A stretch of DNA of 43,982 bases from Actinomycetota bacterium (GCA_013152275.1 JAADGS010000026.1:1-43982), one strand, 5' to 3'. Positions 1 through 9,208 are shown, counted from the stretch's first letter. Notes: generated from the sequence alone by a model not told the origin. Made by a program: numbers and translations.

Positions 1-17
1 GGGGTCGCCACGACCCC
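1..17. terminator. Perfect inverted repeat at window edge
   Basis: GGGGTCG, a 3-base loop and CGACCCC form a perfect 7-bp stem. It lies about 60 bases beyond the stop of the minus-strand DUF1876 gene, so it may end that transcript, or it may belong to a gene outside the window. There is no T-run, which is common for GC-rich actinobacterial terminators. Confidence 0.45.
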
Positions 18-76
18 CCTGAGCCCTGGGTTCAAAGGAGGCGAGGCGTGAAGGCGCCGTGAGCGATCCGGGCGGG

Positions 77-316
77 CTACGCGAGATACTCTGTGATGCG
101 GTCCTGAGCCACTTCCATGACCTGAGCGGCGAGCGATCCGAGCGCTCGCGCGATGGCCAGTTCTTCGCCCACGAGAGGTATCAGGGGGTCGCCGGGGTTG
201 CGTCGGGCCTTGCCGTAGGACTCGAAGCGATCTCCTTGGAGATCCAGGCGCGCGTGCACAGTGGTTTCGGTCCCATCTTCCTCGACGTGGAGGTTCACGT
301 GAAAACTTCTTCTCAT
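77..316 (-). CDS. DUF1876 (dsRBFC-type) small protein
   Basis: A 79-residue soluble protein matching the DUF1876 pattern of actinobacteria: an N-terminal strand pair, then GKARRNPGDPLIPLVGEELA, where the ARRNP..P..P.IG/VGEELA..RAL core is the family signature, and a C-terminal helix. The fold is thought to resemble a double-stranded-RNA-binding domain; the role is unknown. An ATG 33 bases upstream is possible, but the one at 316 is preceded by AAAGGGG at good spacing, so I chose it. No signal peptide or membrane segment. It appears monocistronic. Confidence 0.8.
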   Translation of the reverse strand: MRRSFHVNLHVEEDGTETTVHARLDLQGDRFESYGKARRNPGDPLIPLVGEELAIARALGSLAAQVMEVAQDRITEYLA

Positions 317-357
317 CAGGGGACCCCTTTCACGAGCATCGTGCCTCAACGCTCTCG

Positions 358-804
358 TTGATGGAAGGGGGCGGAAGACCCTACGAGGTGGGCCGACCGG
401 ACTTTTGGAGAAGGGGGGAGCACTTCGCGTCCCAAGAGGGAGATGGGCGCCGGTTGGTCGGTCGAGGTGATCTGGATCGTGACCACGTCGGCGGCGAGAT
501 TCGTTGCGAGAGGCGGGGGGGCATCGACACTACCCTCCACGGAGGCGGCGACCATGTGGCGACCCGGGATCTCATCCCGGGGAAGCTCGTCGGAGGAGGG
601 GATCGCCCGGACCATCTCGTCTCCCGGTTGAATCGCGGGGCTTCGCCCGAGAGGGGCGACAGTTCGATCCGTAGGGGCGGTCGGAGTGCCGTGGTCGACG
701 TGATGGTGCGACTCGGTGCGATGGCTGAGGCGCATCCTGAGCTCATCGAAGTGGAGATCAACCTCCTCTCTGCGCGTGCCGGCGGTGCGGTCGCGCTCGG
801 CTGA
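358..804 (+). pseudogene. Remnant of ADP-forming acyl-CoA synthetase ATP-grasp domain
   Basis: The last 50 codons (655-804) read VVDVMVRLGAMAEAHPELIE followed by VEINLLSARAGGAVALG and a stop. This resembles the C-terminal end of the ATP-grasp_5 domain of NDP-forming acyl-CoA synthetases, where the consensus ends E(I/L)NPL(L)V...GAVA(L)D. Here the NPL motif is NLL and the reading stops where the enzyme would continue. Further upstream the same frame has only faint resemblance (DHVGGEIR for the HK.DVGGVRL block; KLVGGGDRPDHLV for the ELIVGGVRDP.FGPLV block). I infer an old, decayed fragment. The opposite strand is also open here, so a minus-strand gene cannot be fully excluded. The rest of the 317-865 gap holds nothing else I recognise. 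Confidence 0.4.
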
Positions 805-865
805 CGCGTGTATGTTGGTGGCGGCGAGGCATGAGCGTGCGAGAATACGACCTTTGAGGAAGAGC

Positions 866-2863
866 GTGACCGACCGAAACCAACACAAGACCCGACGACC
901 GTCCGGCTCGGACGACTCTCAGAACCTAGGGAAGCCTCCCGGTCCCGGCGGTTTGCCGGAGCGGCCGAAACTCTCTCCGTTGTGGTGGTTCATTCTCATT
1001 GGATTGCTCATTTGGAACGTGTTCTCGATTCTGGGTTCGGCCCCCAAGAAGGCGCCCCTCCCTTACACGGAGTTCCTTCGTCAGGTACGTGCCGACAACG
1101 TCGATCAGGTTCAGATCAAAGGCGATGCGATCATCGGCAAGCTGGTCCGTCCGATCAGTCTCGCCGCGGTGGAGGCGGCATCGGGTGTCACGACAACCAC
1201 GGCCGCCAGTGGCAAGTCGACGACAACCACGACCAAAGTGGTCGAGTTCACCGAGTTCAAGACCACGTTTCCACAGAGCGTCGGCGACCCCAGACTGTTA
1301 CCGCTCCTGGACGAGCATGGGGTCATCGTCAATGTTGAGCCGGCGACCACGACCTGGACGGCGCTCCTGATCAACGTTCTCCCGCTGGCCCTCTTGGTCG
1401 GCGTCCTGTGGTGGATGGGCAAGCAGACCATGCAGAGACAGTCCGGAATGCTTGGTTTCGGGAAGAGCAAGGCACGTGAATACACCACGGAACGACCGGA
1501 CGTGTCTTTTGCCGATGTTGCCGGGGCAGAGGAAGCGAAAGCCGAGCTGGAGCAGGTGATCGGGTTCCTCAAGGATCCGGAGAAGTTCCATCGGATCGGA
1601 GCGCACCTCCCGCGCGGTTTCCTGCTCGTCGGACCCCCGGGAACAGGCAAGACACTGCTGGCAAAGGCCGTGGCCGGGGAAGCCTCGGTGCCATTCCTGA
1701 ATATCAGCGCGTCCGAATTCGTCGAGATGTTCGTAGGCGTGGGTGCCAGTCGGGTGCGTGACCTCTTCCAAAAGGCAAAGGATATTGCACCGGCGATCAT
1801 CTTCATCGACGAATTGGATGCCGTGGCACGCCGCCGAGGTGCGGGGTTGGGGACCGTGAACGATGAACGCGAACAGACCCTCAACCAACTTCTCACAGAG
1901 ATGGACGGATTCGACGAACGGCAGAGCGTAATCGTGCTTGCTGCCACCAACCGGCCCGATGTGCTGGATCCCGCACTCTTGCGGCCGGGCAGGTTCGATC
2001 GGCAGATCGTCGTTCCCTTACCGAATCTGGAAGGCCGCCAAGGTATCTTGGAGATTCACACCAAGAAGCTTCAACTGTCTCCGGACGTAGATCTGGCCAA
2101 GCTGGCCCGGCGGACCATCGGCTTGAGCGGTGCGGACCTCGCCAATATCGCGAATGAGGCGGCATTGATTGCGGCCGAGGCCGGGGCGAAGACGGTGGGG
2201 GAGAAGGATTTCGATGCGGCGGTCGACAAGGTCACGCTCGGCGCGGAACGGCATATGCCGATGAGCGAGCACGACAGGAAACTGGTGGCCTATCACGAGT
2301 CCGGTCACACGCTCGTCGCCTGGTACTCGAAGCTGGCAGATCCGGTGGACAAAGTGACGATCGTTCCGCACGGATTGGCGCTCGGCGTGACGGAACAGCT
2401 TCCCGCCGAGGAGCGTGTCAACTACACCAAGGGGTACCTTTTGACGAAAGTGGCCGTCATGCTCGGAGGTCGCACGTCCGAAGAGCTGATATTCGAGGAT
2501 TTCACGACCGGGGCCGAGTCCGACATCGTCGAGGCCACGAAGCTGGCACGCAGGATGGTGACGAAGTGGGGTATGGGAAGCTTCGGTCCACTCTCGCTCG
2601 ATGGTGACGAGGATCAGCCGTTCCTCGGCTACGAGTTGGCCCAGGGCCGCAACGTGAGCGAGGAGACGCAGGCGCAGATCGACAGGGATATTCGGGGGAT
2701 CATCGAAAAGCAGCACAAGGCCGCCCGTTCGGTGCTCGAACGGCATCGGGAGGTTCTCGATCGTCTCGTCGGTGCCCTCATCGACCATGAGACCGTTGAA
2801 GATGGGGAGCTTCGGGAGATCCTTGGGCCACCCGCGTCCGAGACCATGACGTCCCAAGGATGA
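866..2863 (+). CDS. ftsH: ATP-dependent zinc metalloprotease FtsH
   Basis: A 665-residue membrane AAA+ protease that degrades misfolded membrane and short-lived cytosolic proteins. Order of parts: Pro-rich cytoplasmic N-terminus, TM1 ([17 protein letters not shown]), an extracytoplasmic domain, TM2 ([18 protein letters not shown]), AAA domain with Walker A GPPGTGKT near residue 256 and Walker [11 protein letters not shown], the second region of homology ([18 protein letters not shown]), and the peptidase domain with zinc site HESGH at about 477-481 and the downstream acidic ligand in TTGAESD. The extracytoplasmic domain carries a Thr-rich insert ([15 protein letters not shown]), unusual for FtsH. 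Start chosen at GTG 866 because GAGGAAGAG ends just before it; longer in-frame starts back to 716 lack a ribosome site and read into the remnant upstream. Confidence 0.97.
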   Translation: MTDRNQHKTRRPSGSDDSQNLGKPPGPGGLPERPKLSPLWWFILIGLLIWNVFSILGSAPKKAPLPYTEFLRQVRADNVDQVQIKGDAIIGKLVRPISLAAVEAASGVTTTTAASGKSTTTTTKVVEFTEFKTTFPQSVGDPRLLPLLDEHGVIVNVEPATTTWTALLINVLPLALLVGVLWWMGKQTMQRQSGMLGFGKSKAREYTTERPDVSFADVAGAEEAKAELEQVIGFLKDPEKFHRIGAHLPRGFLLVGPPGTGKTLLAKAVAGEASVPFLNISASEFVEMFVGVGASRVRDLFQKAKDIAPAIIFIDELDAVARRRGAGLGTVNDEREQTLNQLLTEMDGFDERQSVIVLAATNRPDVLDPALLRPGRFDRQIVVPLPNLEGRQGILEIHTKKLQLSPDVDLAKLARRTIGLSGADLANIANEAALIAAEAGAKTVGEKDFDAAVDKVTLGAERHMPMSEHDRKLVAYHESGHTLVAWYSKLADPVDKVTIVPHGLALGVTEQLPAEERVNYTKGYLLTKVAVMLGGRTSEELIFEDFTTGAESDIVEATKLARRMVTKWGMGSFGPLSLDGDEDQPFLGYELAQGRNVSEETQAQIDRDIRGIIEKQHKAARSVLERHREVLDRLVGALIDHETVEDGELREILGPPASETMTSQG

Positions 2864-2897
2864 GAGTCACACGGTACATCGATCGGCGGTAGGACGA

Positions 2898-3860
2898 TCA
2901 GGGTGTCGAGGGTCGTTTCCGGACTTCGATCGGCTCGTCCTCCGGGGCCAGGTCGGCAGCCGCTTCGACGACCTCGTCCATTTGTGGAAGGGCGAGGCCT
3001 GGTCGCGATACCGAGAGAGCACTCGCAACGTTGGCGAACCGGGCGGCTTCTCGCCAGCCACCCCCTGTTGCACGGTACATCGCAAGCGCCGCGATGAATA
3101 CGTCACCGGCGCCTGTCTCATCGGTGGGTTTCACCGAAAGCGTCGGGATGCGCATCAGTTCGTCCTTGTGGCCGAAGAGCACGCCGGCGTGGCCGAGTTT
3201 GAGGAATACGTTCTTCGCTCCAGCATCGAGGAGATCGCGCACGGCGAGCACCGGGCTGAGGAGCGACGTGGACGTGCGGCCGGCGAGTGACGTTCCTTCC
3301 TGGAGGTCTGGCGTAATGGCCTCCGCTGTGAGCAGGGCGGCCCTCGTGACATTCTCCGGTGGTGCAGGATCGAGGAACAGCTGGACGTTTTGCCCGGCAG
3401 CCCATGTCGTGAGACGAGCGAGCACGTCGGTCGGGACCTCTGCCTGCACCAGGATCACGTCGCACGATGCGAGCGCGGGGAGCGCAGCTTGCACATCGGA
3501 CCATGTGAGGTACTCGTTGGCACCAGGTACGTAGATCAGTGATTGATGATGGCCGTCGGTGAGGCGGATCGCAACGAAGCCGGTGCGGGCACCCTTCGTG
3601 GTGAGAACGTGCTCGGCGTCGACACCGTCTGCGACGACGGACTCTCGGCAGTCGCTTCCGAATTCGTCATCTCCGACTCGACCGACGAGGAGCACCTCCG
3701 CGCCGAGCACCGCGGCGGCGCGAGCCTGGTTGGCACCCTTTCCACCTGGCTGGGCCAGGTAGCGGCCTGCCTGGACCGCGGCTTGGCTGCCGCTCTCTCG
3801 GACGTCGAATAGGTGGATGTCCATGTTGAGACCGCCGACGACACCGATCCGAACGCTCAT
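2898..3860 (-). CDS. PfkB-family sugar kinase, ribokinase-like
   Basis: A 320-residue cytosolic kinase of the ribokinase/PfkB fold that phosphorylates a sugar or nucleoside hydroxyl with ATP. Visible motifs: N-terminal GGLNMDIHL strand, the PfkB-1 glycine signature AQPGGKGANQARAAAVLGA, LVGRVGDDEFG, and near the C-terminus DETGAGDVFIAAL, whose GAGD carries the anion hole and catalytic Asp. Ribokinase is the closest family by motif; the substrate is not provable, so no symbol is given. ATG 3860 is used because AAGGAG lies 7-8 bases upstream; an ATG at 3887 has none. It is convergent with ftsH (34-base gap) and divergent from the methyltransferase gene, whose GTG is 83 bases away. Confidence 0.88.
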   Translation of the reverse strand: MSVRIGVVGGLNMDIHLFDVRESGSQAAVQAGRYLAQPGGKGANQARAAAVLGAEVLLVGRVGDDEFGSDCRESVVADGVDAEHVLTTKGARTGFVAIRLTDGHHQSLIYVPGANEYLTWSDVQAALPALASCDVILVQAEVPTDVLARLTTWAAGQNVQLFLDPAPPENVTRAALLTAEAITPDLQEGTSLAGRTSTSLLSPVLAVRDLLDAGAKNVFLKLGHAGVLFGHKDELMRIPTLSVKPTDETGAGDVFIAALAMYRATGGGWREAARFANVASALSVSRPGLALPQMDEVVEAAADLAPEDEPIEVRKRPSTP

Positions 3861-3943
3861 GCCTCTCTCCTTTGCGATGTGCATCATGTTACGCGCACGG
3901 GCTTCGCGGTAGTATTTCCGGGTTGTCGCGAGAAGGAGTCGCG

Positions 3944-5197
3944 GTGGACTCGAAAGAGGCCACGAAGGCGATCATCGGCATCTTGTCGGACCGGTCGGAG
4001 CACCCGCCGGCGTTTCAGCTGTGGGATGGTGAGCGTATCGGGCCATCCGACGCTCCCGCCACGGTGGTACTCCGACATCCCGGGGCGCTTCGGGCACTGC
4101 TGATACCCCTGAGCGACCTGACCGCCGGAGAGGCGTACGTGTACGACGATGTCGATATCGAAGGCGACATCTTCGCGGTGTTGAACTTCGGCTTTGAGCT
4201 CGTGGAGGGCACCGGCGACAAAGGGATGGCGCTGTCGATCCTTCGTCTTGCACGCAAATTGCCAAGACAGAACCGGCGTACGAAGGTCTATCGGCCGAGG
4301 AAACAAGGTCGTCTGCATTCGATCCGGCGAGATCGCGAGGACATCCGATACCACTACGACGTCGGCAACGACTTCTACCAGCAGTTTCTCGATCCCCTGA
4401 TGGTCTACTCGAGCGCTGCGTTTCTCGACGCTTCCGAACCGCTCGAGGTGGCACAGCGACGGAAGCTGGACGTCATCTGTCGCAAACTCCAGCTTCAGCC
4501 AGGTCAGCGTCTCCTCGATGTCGGCTGCGGGTGGGGAGCACTCGTGACACACGCAGTCCGCAACTACGGCGTTGAAGCGGTCGGGATCACCCTTTCGTCC
4601 CGGCAGGCGGCATGGGCTCGCGACATCGCCGATCGTCAGGGCCTGAGCGAGCGAATCACGATCCTCGAGCGCGACTACCGGGAGATCGAAGGAGCGTATG
4701 ACGCCATCGCCTCCGTCGGCATGTTCGAACACGTCGGCCGCGTCAAGATGCGGGCCTATTTCGAGCGGTTGCGAAGCCTGCTCACCCCGGGTGGCGTTCT
4801 CCTCAACCACGGCATCGGAACCCGTGACCGTGACCGCGGCCGGATGAAACCGACGTTTGTCTCCACGTACGTCTTCCCAGATGGGGAGCTGCTACCGATC
4901 GAAGAGGTCATTGGTGTTGCCGAACGAGTCGGCTTTGAGTTGCGAGACCTCGAGTCGTTGCGCACCAGCTACGCACTCACGCTGCGTCAATGGGTGACGA
5001 ATCTGGAGCGAAACCGGGTCCATGCCGTCGCCGCCGCCGAGGAGCGCGTCTACCGGATCTGGAGGGCATTCATGGCAGGATCCGCCCTTTCGTTCGAGAA
5101 GGCGAGGATCAGCGTCTACCAGCTTCTGCTGGCGGACCCGGGCCGACCGTGGACCTACGGGAGAGCGTGGATGACGGCCGCGGACGATGAGGGTTGA
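3944..5197 (+). CDS. Cyclopropane-fatty-acyl-phospholipid synthase family methyltransferase
   Basis: A 417-residue SAM-dependent enzyme of the CFA/mycolic-acid cyclopropane synthase family, which transfers a methylene or methyl group to unsaturated acyl chains of membrane lipids. The N-terminal 130 residues match the CFA N-domain (DLTAGEAYVYDDVDIEGD). Then comes YHYDVGNDFYQQFLDPLMVYSS-type sequence, the SAM motif LLDVGCGWGALVTHA at about 190-204, and MFEHVG with the conserved Glu and His. The protein ends in the usual long helical C-terminus. Start at GTG 3944, preceded by AGAAGGAG with a 5-base gap. It may be co-transcribed with the MBL-fold gene 58 bases downstream. Whether the product cyclopropanates or methylates cannot be told from sequence. 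Confidence 0.92.
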   Translation: MDSKEATKAIIGILSDRSEHPPAFQLWDGERIGPSDAPATVVLRHPGALRALLIPLSDLTAGEAYVYDDVDIEGDIFAVLNFGFELVEGTGDKGMALSILRLARKLPRQNRRTKVYRPRKQGRLHSIRRDREDIRYHYDVGNDFYQQFLDPLMVYSSAAFLDASEPLEVAQRRKLDVICRKLQLQPGQRLLDVGCGWGALVTHAVRNYGVEAVGITLSSRQAAWARDIADRQGLSERITILERDYREIEGAYDAIASVGMFEHVGRVKMRAYFERLRSLLTPGGVLLNHGIGTRDRDRGRMKPTFVSTYVFPDGELLPIEEVIGVAERVGFELRDLESLRTSYALTLRQWVTNLERNRVHAVAAAEERVYRIWRAFMAGSALSFEKARISVYQLLLADPGRPWTYGRAWMTAADDEG

Positions 5198-5255
5198 GGA
5201 AGCCGCTCTCTGAGCGCAGATAGGGCTCAGGTTCGTCGCGGAATCGGAGGATGGC

Positions 5256-5972
5256 ATGGAAGTTGCGCCGGGAGTTCACCGTCTCGGGACCAGTTTCGTC
5301 AACTTCTACGTCATCGAGGATGGGGGGAGGCTCACGGTGGTCGATGCCGGGTTGCCCGGGTACCGGCGTTTCCTCATGGAGTTCCTCGACTCGTCGGGAA
5401 AGAAGCCGGGCGACATCGAGGCCGTGGTCCTGACACACGCTCATGTGGATCACATCGGATTCTCGGAACATCTGCGCTCCAATCAACACACTCGGGTGCT
5501 TGTACATGAGGATGATGTCGCCCTTGCCACGGGTCGGGAAAAGGCTCGTATCCCCTTGGGTCCGATCTGGCGGCCGATGCTTTTGCGTTACCTTGCACAT
5601 GGGCTCGCGTACAAGGGATTCTCCTTTCCGACGGTGCTGGAAGTGGCTGCGTTCGATGATGGCGAGGTCCTCGATCTTCCCGGCAGGCTTCAGGTGATCC
5701 ATGCACCGGGGCACACGAAGGGGAGTTGTGTGTTGCGGTTCGGAAACGTGCTGCTTGCCGGCGATGTCCTGGCGACCGTCGACATCACGACCGGAGAGGT
5801 CGGCCCGAGAATCGGCCCGAGCTTCGTGAATGTCGACAGCGAACAGGCACTGCGATCCCTGGATCGTCTCGTGGGGCTGGATTTCGACACGGTGCTTGTA
5901 GGACACGGCGATCCGTGGACGGATGGGATCGACGAAGCAGTCCGGCAGGCCCGTCAAGTGGGCATTTGGTGA
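5256..5972 (+). CDS. MBL-fold metallo-hydrolase
   Basis: A 238-residue cytosolic metallo-beta-lactamase-fold hydrolase. The two-metal site is complete: THAHVDH (H61, H63, D65, H66), H153 in HAPGHTKGS, D170 in LLAGDVL, and a final His in VGHGDPW (H217). VVDAG near residue 30 is the family's first Asp motif. This compact form with HTKGS is typical of general MBL hydrolases (glyoxalase-II-like, thioesterase or lactonase activities), and the substrate is unknown. A GGAGG sequence precedes ATG 5256. It follows the lipid methyltransferase gene and meets the amidohydrolase gene tail to tail with 3 bases between stops. Confidence 0.9.
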   Translation: MEVAPGVHRLGTSFVNFYVIEDGGRLTVVDAGLPGYRRFLMEFLDSSGKKPGDIEAVVLTHAHVDHIGFSEHLRSNQHTRVLVHEDDVALATGREKARIPLGPIWRPMLLRYLAHGLAYKGFSFPTVLEVAAFDDGEVLDLPGRLQVIHAPGHTKGSCVLRFGNVLLAGDVLATVDITTGEVGPRIGPSFVNVDSEQALRSLDRLVGLDFDTVLVGHGDPWTDGIDEAVRQARQVGIW

Positions 5973-5975
5973 CCC

Positions 5976-7214
5976 TCAGGTGCTCTTGACGAGTGATCCG
6001 CCCTTCCACACCTTGATGATGTTCGTCGGGTCCGCAAGGACGGCGATGTCGTCGAGCGGATTGGAGGAAACAGCGATGATGTCGGCGTCGAAGCCTGCCG
6101 TGAGCAGACCCGAGTTCGGTGCCTGTGGTCCGAGCGTCGCGGGACCGTTGGCGGTGGCGACCTCGATGATTTCAGCGGGTGAGAGGCCTGCTCGCTCGAG
6201 GTGAATGACTTCCTCGCCGTTTGCGCCCCAGGGCACGGCAGAGTCCATGCCGCTCGTCACGATGTCGGTACCGAGCGCGATTCTGACTCCTGTCTCGTGC
6301 GCCAGCGAGATGGCCTGCATATGGCGGTCTGCGATCTCGACGAGTTTTCGATAAGCGTATTCGGGCATGCCGGAGTTGCTGCCTCCGGCGAGGAGACGCT
6401 CCACGATGAAGCGGGTTGGTACCAGGATCGCACCCTGCTCCTTCATCTGTGCAGCGGTCTCCTCGTCGAGATAGGTGCCGTGTTCGATCGTCGAGACGCC
6501 GGCATCGAGGGCGGCCTTGATCCCAGGTGTTCCGTGGCAGTGAGCCATAACGACCCGTTCGGCTCGTGCCGCCTCCTCGACGATGGCGCGCAGCTCTTGT
6601 GCGCTGAACTGCTGGTGGATGGGATGGTCGATCTCACTCATGACGCCACCGGACGCGCAGACCTTGATCACCCGCGCGTTGCGGCGAAGTTGCTTGCGGG
6701 TCGCCTTCAGGCACTCTGCGACGCCATCGCAGATGCTGAGCCAGCCGCCGGAGGCTTCATAGTCGAGCATCCAGTCCAGCGGGTAGGAGTGCAGGTCGCC
6801 GTGGCCTCCCGTGGTGCTGAGAATCGATCCGGCAGCGTAGATGTTCGGCCCGACAAAGGTACCTTCGGCGATCGCTCGGGCCAGGTACACCCCGAGGCCA
6901 CCCGCCTCGCGCAGGGACGTGAATCCCGCGTTGAGAGCAGCCTCGGCGTCTCTGGCGGAGCGCACACCGGCGAGGGCGTGGGGGATTCGTAGAGCCTCGT
7001 CGATGTTGGGCGTGGTGAGACCCGTGAAGTGTGTGTGACAGTCCCACATGCCGGGCATCACTACGGGCACCTTCGTGACCGTGGCCGACGATGGTGTCGG
7101 TGCCGCTTCGACGGGCCCTGCATAGGTGATCGTGCCGCCTCCGATGATCACACAACCGTCGTCGATGGGCGTTCCCCGCCCGGGAATCAGGACATCGGCC
7201 TCGATACGCTGCAT
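5976..7214 (-). CDS. Amidohydrolase of the imidazolonepropionase-like family
   Basis: A 412-residue metal-dependent hydrolase with the composite N-terminal beta-sandwich and TIM barrel of the amidohydrolase superfamily. Metal ligands are all visible: DCHTH (H60, H62), the Lys that is normally carbamylated in IKVCASGGV (K184), AHCHG (H225/H227), IEHGT (H245) and GTD (D317). The closest families are imidazolonepropionase-like hydrolases and Xaa-Pro/Xaa-Arg dipeptidases of this clan, acting on cyclic amides or dipeptides; substrate undetermined. No signal peptide, so cytosolic. AAGAAAGAGGTGACC precedes ATG 7214, giving a plausible ribosome site. It is divergent from the EamA transporter gene. 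Confidence 0.88.
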   Translation of the reverse strand: MQRIEADVLIPGRGTPIDDGCVIIGGGTITYAGPVEAAPTPSSATVTKVPVVMPGMWDCHTHFTGLTTPNIDEALRIPHALAGVRSARDAEAALNAGFTSLREAGGLGVYLARAIAEGTFVGPNIYAAGSILSTTGGHGDLHSYPLDWMLDYEASGGWLSICDGVAECLKATRKQLRRNARVIKVCASGGVMSEIDHPIHQQFSAQELRAIVEEAARAERVVMAHCHGTPGIKAALDAGVSTIEHGTYLDEETAAQMKEQGAILVPTRFIVERLLAGGSNSGMPEYAYRKLVEIADRHMQAISLAHETGVRIALGTDIVTSGMDSAVPWGANGEEVIHLERAGLSPAEIIEVATANGPATLGPQAPNSGLLTAGFDADIIAVSSNPLDDIAVLADPTNIIKVWKGGSLVKST

Positions 7215-7320
7215 TGGTCACCTCTTTCTTTGACCGCAAGTTACCTACCTGTCGCGACGGCTGCCGGCCGCCGGCAGGAGTTACGACCCTCGCCCCTCGG
7301 TCTCGAGGCCGGGTAGGCGC

Positions 7321-7346
7321 GGTACGAGATATACGAAACACGAGCT
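7321..7346 (+). repeat. Degenerate TACGAAA heptad element, copy A
   Basis: TACGAGATATACGAAACACG consists of back-to-back variants of a TACGARA-type unit in an otherwise GC-rich intergenic gap. Similar strings occur at 13713-13738, at 25471-25503 (opposite strand) and, weakly, at 43602-43617. The composition differs from the surrounding DNA. Confidence 0.45.
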
Positions 7347-7363
7347 ACCGGGTACCGGGCACG

Positions 7364-7391
7364 GTGAGCGAGGCGAGCCTCCTAAGCTCAC
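7364..7391 (+). promoter_or_regulatory. Hairpin just upstream of EamA start codon
   Basis: GTGAGC (7364-7369) pairs with GCTCAC (7386-7391), and inside it GAGG pairs with CCTC, giving a 10-bp interrupted stem that ends 3 bases before the ATG at 7395. The only candidate Shine-Dalgarno bases (GAGG) lie inside the stem. It may limit translation initiation; this is inference from pairing only. Confidence 0.35.
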
Positions 7392-7394
7392 CCG

Positions 7395-8324
7395 ATGCAG
7401 ACAGGGACCTCCACGACTCGCATCGGCGCCACGATCGGTGTCGTCTGCATCTCGTTTTCGGCAATTCTCGTGCGAGCGGCACAGGTCTCGCCTTCCACGG
7501 CTGCATTTTTCCGGGCCGTCTACGCCATTCCGTTCCTTACCGCAGTGTGGTGGTGGGGACGCGGTCGTGACCACCGAGACCGGAAGTCTCGATGGATCGC
7601 TGCAATGGCCGGTCTTCTCCTTGCCCTCGATCTGACCATCTGGCACCACTCGATCGAGTTGATCGGCGCGGGTCTTGCGACGGTACTGGCGAATGCGCAG
7701 GTCGTCTTTGTCGCTCTGGCAGCCTGGTTGGTGTGGCGGGAGCGTCCTTCGATGGCCACGTTATGGATCGGTCCTGGCGTCATCGCGGGGCTGATCCTCG
7801 TGTCGGGACTCGGCCGTGATGACGCCTTCGGATCGAATCCGACGCTCGGCGTGATCCTTGGCGCTGCCACGGGGATCACGTATGCGGGGTTCCTGATCGT
7901 CTTTCGCTTGGCGACACGTCGCCACGATGCCCCGCCGGCAGGTGCGCTTCTCGACGCGACGATCGGGGCGGCCCTTGGCTCGTTGGCGTTGGGAGTGGTA
8001 TTCGGAACCATCTCATTTGTGCCGACGTGGCCTGCACACGGATGGCTGGTGCTTCTGGCAGTCGTCTCCCAGGTCGTTGGCTGGCTCTTGATCGCCGTGG
8101 CACTCCCAAGACTGCCGGCGTTGGAGACTTCGATCCTGCTGCTCATCCAGCCGGTGGCGGCGTTGCTGTGGGCCCGACTGTTCTTTGCAGAGACCATGTC
8201 GTGGATCCAGGCCACCGGGGTGGTGATGGTGATCGCAGGGGTGCTGGCGATCTCGACACGTGGTGCAACCGTTCAACGAGGCGTCGGGGACGCTGGTAGC
8301 CTGCGGCCGAGGAGGATGACATGA
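7395..8324 (+). CDS. EamA/DMT-family transporter
   Basis: A 309-residue integral membrane protein with about ten transmembrane helices in two EamA repeats (roughly residues 10-140 and 155-290), the architecture of the drug/metabolite transporter superfamily. It begins with a helix starting IGVVCISFSAILVRAAQ and has the typical end of the second repeat, ALLWARLFFAETMSWIQATG. Substrates in this family range from amino acids and metabolites to drugs, and none can be assigned here. Its TGA overlaps the ATG of the alpha/beta hydrolase (ATGA), so the two are translationally coupled. No strong Shine-Dalgarno; a hairpin sits directly before the start. Confidence 0.92.
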   Translation: MQTGTSTTRIGATIGVVCISFSAILVRAAQVSPSTAAFFRAVYAIPFLTAVWWWGRGRDHRDRKSRWIAAMAGLLLALDLTIWHHSIELIGAGLATVLANAQVVFVALAAWLVWRERPSMATLWIGPGVIAGLILVSGLGRDDAFGSNPTLGVILGAATGITYAGFLIVFRLATRRHDAPPAGALLDATIGAALGSLALGVVFGTISFVPTWPAHGWLVLLAVVSQVVGWLLIAVALPRLPALETSILLLIQPVAALLWARLFFAETMSWIQATGVVMVIAGVLAISTRGATVQRGVGDAGSLRPRRMT

Positions 8325-9100
8325 GACTCGAGGTCATCACGCATCAACCCAAGACAGACCGTAAGCCGATACCGCTGCTGTTCGTTCACGGAGCATGGCA
8401 TGGCGCATGGTGCTGGAACGAGCACTTTCTTCCCTATTTCGCAGAACACGGGTACGAAGTCCACGCGCCGAGCCTTCGGGGTCATGGGAAGAGTGAAATC
8501 GACGGGAGTCTGCGCTTTGCTCGGGTGCGTGACTACGTGGCCGATGTCGCGTCCGTGGTCGACGGCTTGAGCGCTCCTCCGGTGCTCATCGGTCACTCGA
8601 TGGGTGGCCTCGTCGTGCAGATGTATCTCGAGGACCATTCGGCTGCCGGGGGAGTGCTCCTGGCTTCCGACCCGGTCCGCGGTGTCTTCGGCACGACGCT
8701 GCGTATCGCCAAACGCCATCCGGTAGCGTTCATGAAGGCGAACCTCACCTGGAATCTCTATCCGATCGTTGCCACCCCCGAACTTGCCCGGGATGCCTTC
8801 TTCACCGAGAGCATGTCCGATGAACAGGTGGCCACATATCATCGACAGCTTCAGGCCGAGTCCTATCTGGGCTATCTGGACATGATGTTCCGGCTGCCCA
8901 AACCCGAGAAGGTGAAGACACCGATGCTCATCATGGGAGCCGAAAAGGACGCAATCTTCACTCCGGCGGAGATCGCGGCGACCGCTGCCGCCTATGGAAC
9001 GGATCCGGTCATGGTGCCTGGCATGGGGCACGACATGATGCTCGAATCCGGCTGGCAGGACGTCGCCGATACGATTCTCCAGTGGCTGGAGGACAAATGA
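8321..9100 (+). CDS. Alpha/beta hydrolase
   Basis: A 259-residue cytosolic alpha/beta-hydrolase-fold enzyme. The triad is visible: nucleophile S93 in GHSMGG, D210 in GAEKDAIF and H237 in GMGHDMM, with the oxyanion-hole motif HGAWHGAWCW near residues 23-32. It is close in pattern to esterases and lysophospholipase-like or plant MES-like hydrolases; the substrate is unknown. The start overlaps the transporter stop and GGAGGATGAC lies just upstream. Coupling to an EamA exporter hints that hydrolase and transporter share a small-molecule substrate, but this is inference. Confidence 0.9.
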   Translation: MRLEVITHQPKTDRKPIPLLFVHGAWHGAWCWNEHFLPYFAEHGYEVHAPSLRGHGKSEIDGSLRFARVRDYVADVASVVDGLSAPPVLIGHSMGGLVVQMYLEDHSAAGGVLLASDPVRGVFGTTLRIAKRHPVAFMKANLTWNLYPIVATPELARDAFFTESMSDEQVATYHRQLQAESYLGYLDMMFRLPKPEKVKTPMLIMGAEKDAIFTPAEIAATAAAYGTDPVMVPGMGHDMMLESGWQDVADTILQWLEDK

Positions 9101-9208
9101 GTCATAGTGGCAACTTATGGTCACTGATCTGGGGGACAGGCGAAATAGGGTCCTTTGTCCGTCATTTGGCCTCTAGAAACGGATTGCCGTTGAGCGTACG
9201 GTGAAATG

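Noticed and set aside
346-888. 180-codon minus-strand reading across the region before ftsH
   Set aside because: No ribosome site and no recognised motif; the plus strand carries the acyl-CoA synthetase signature. Not fully excluded.
2869-3084. CACGGTACATCG repeated at about 2869 and 3073
   Set aside because: A 12-base match of which one copy lies inside the ribokinase gene; probably coincidence.
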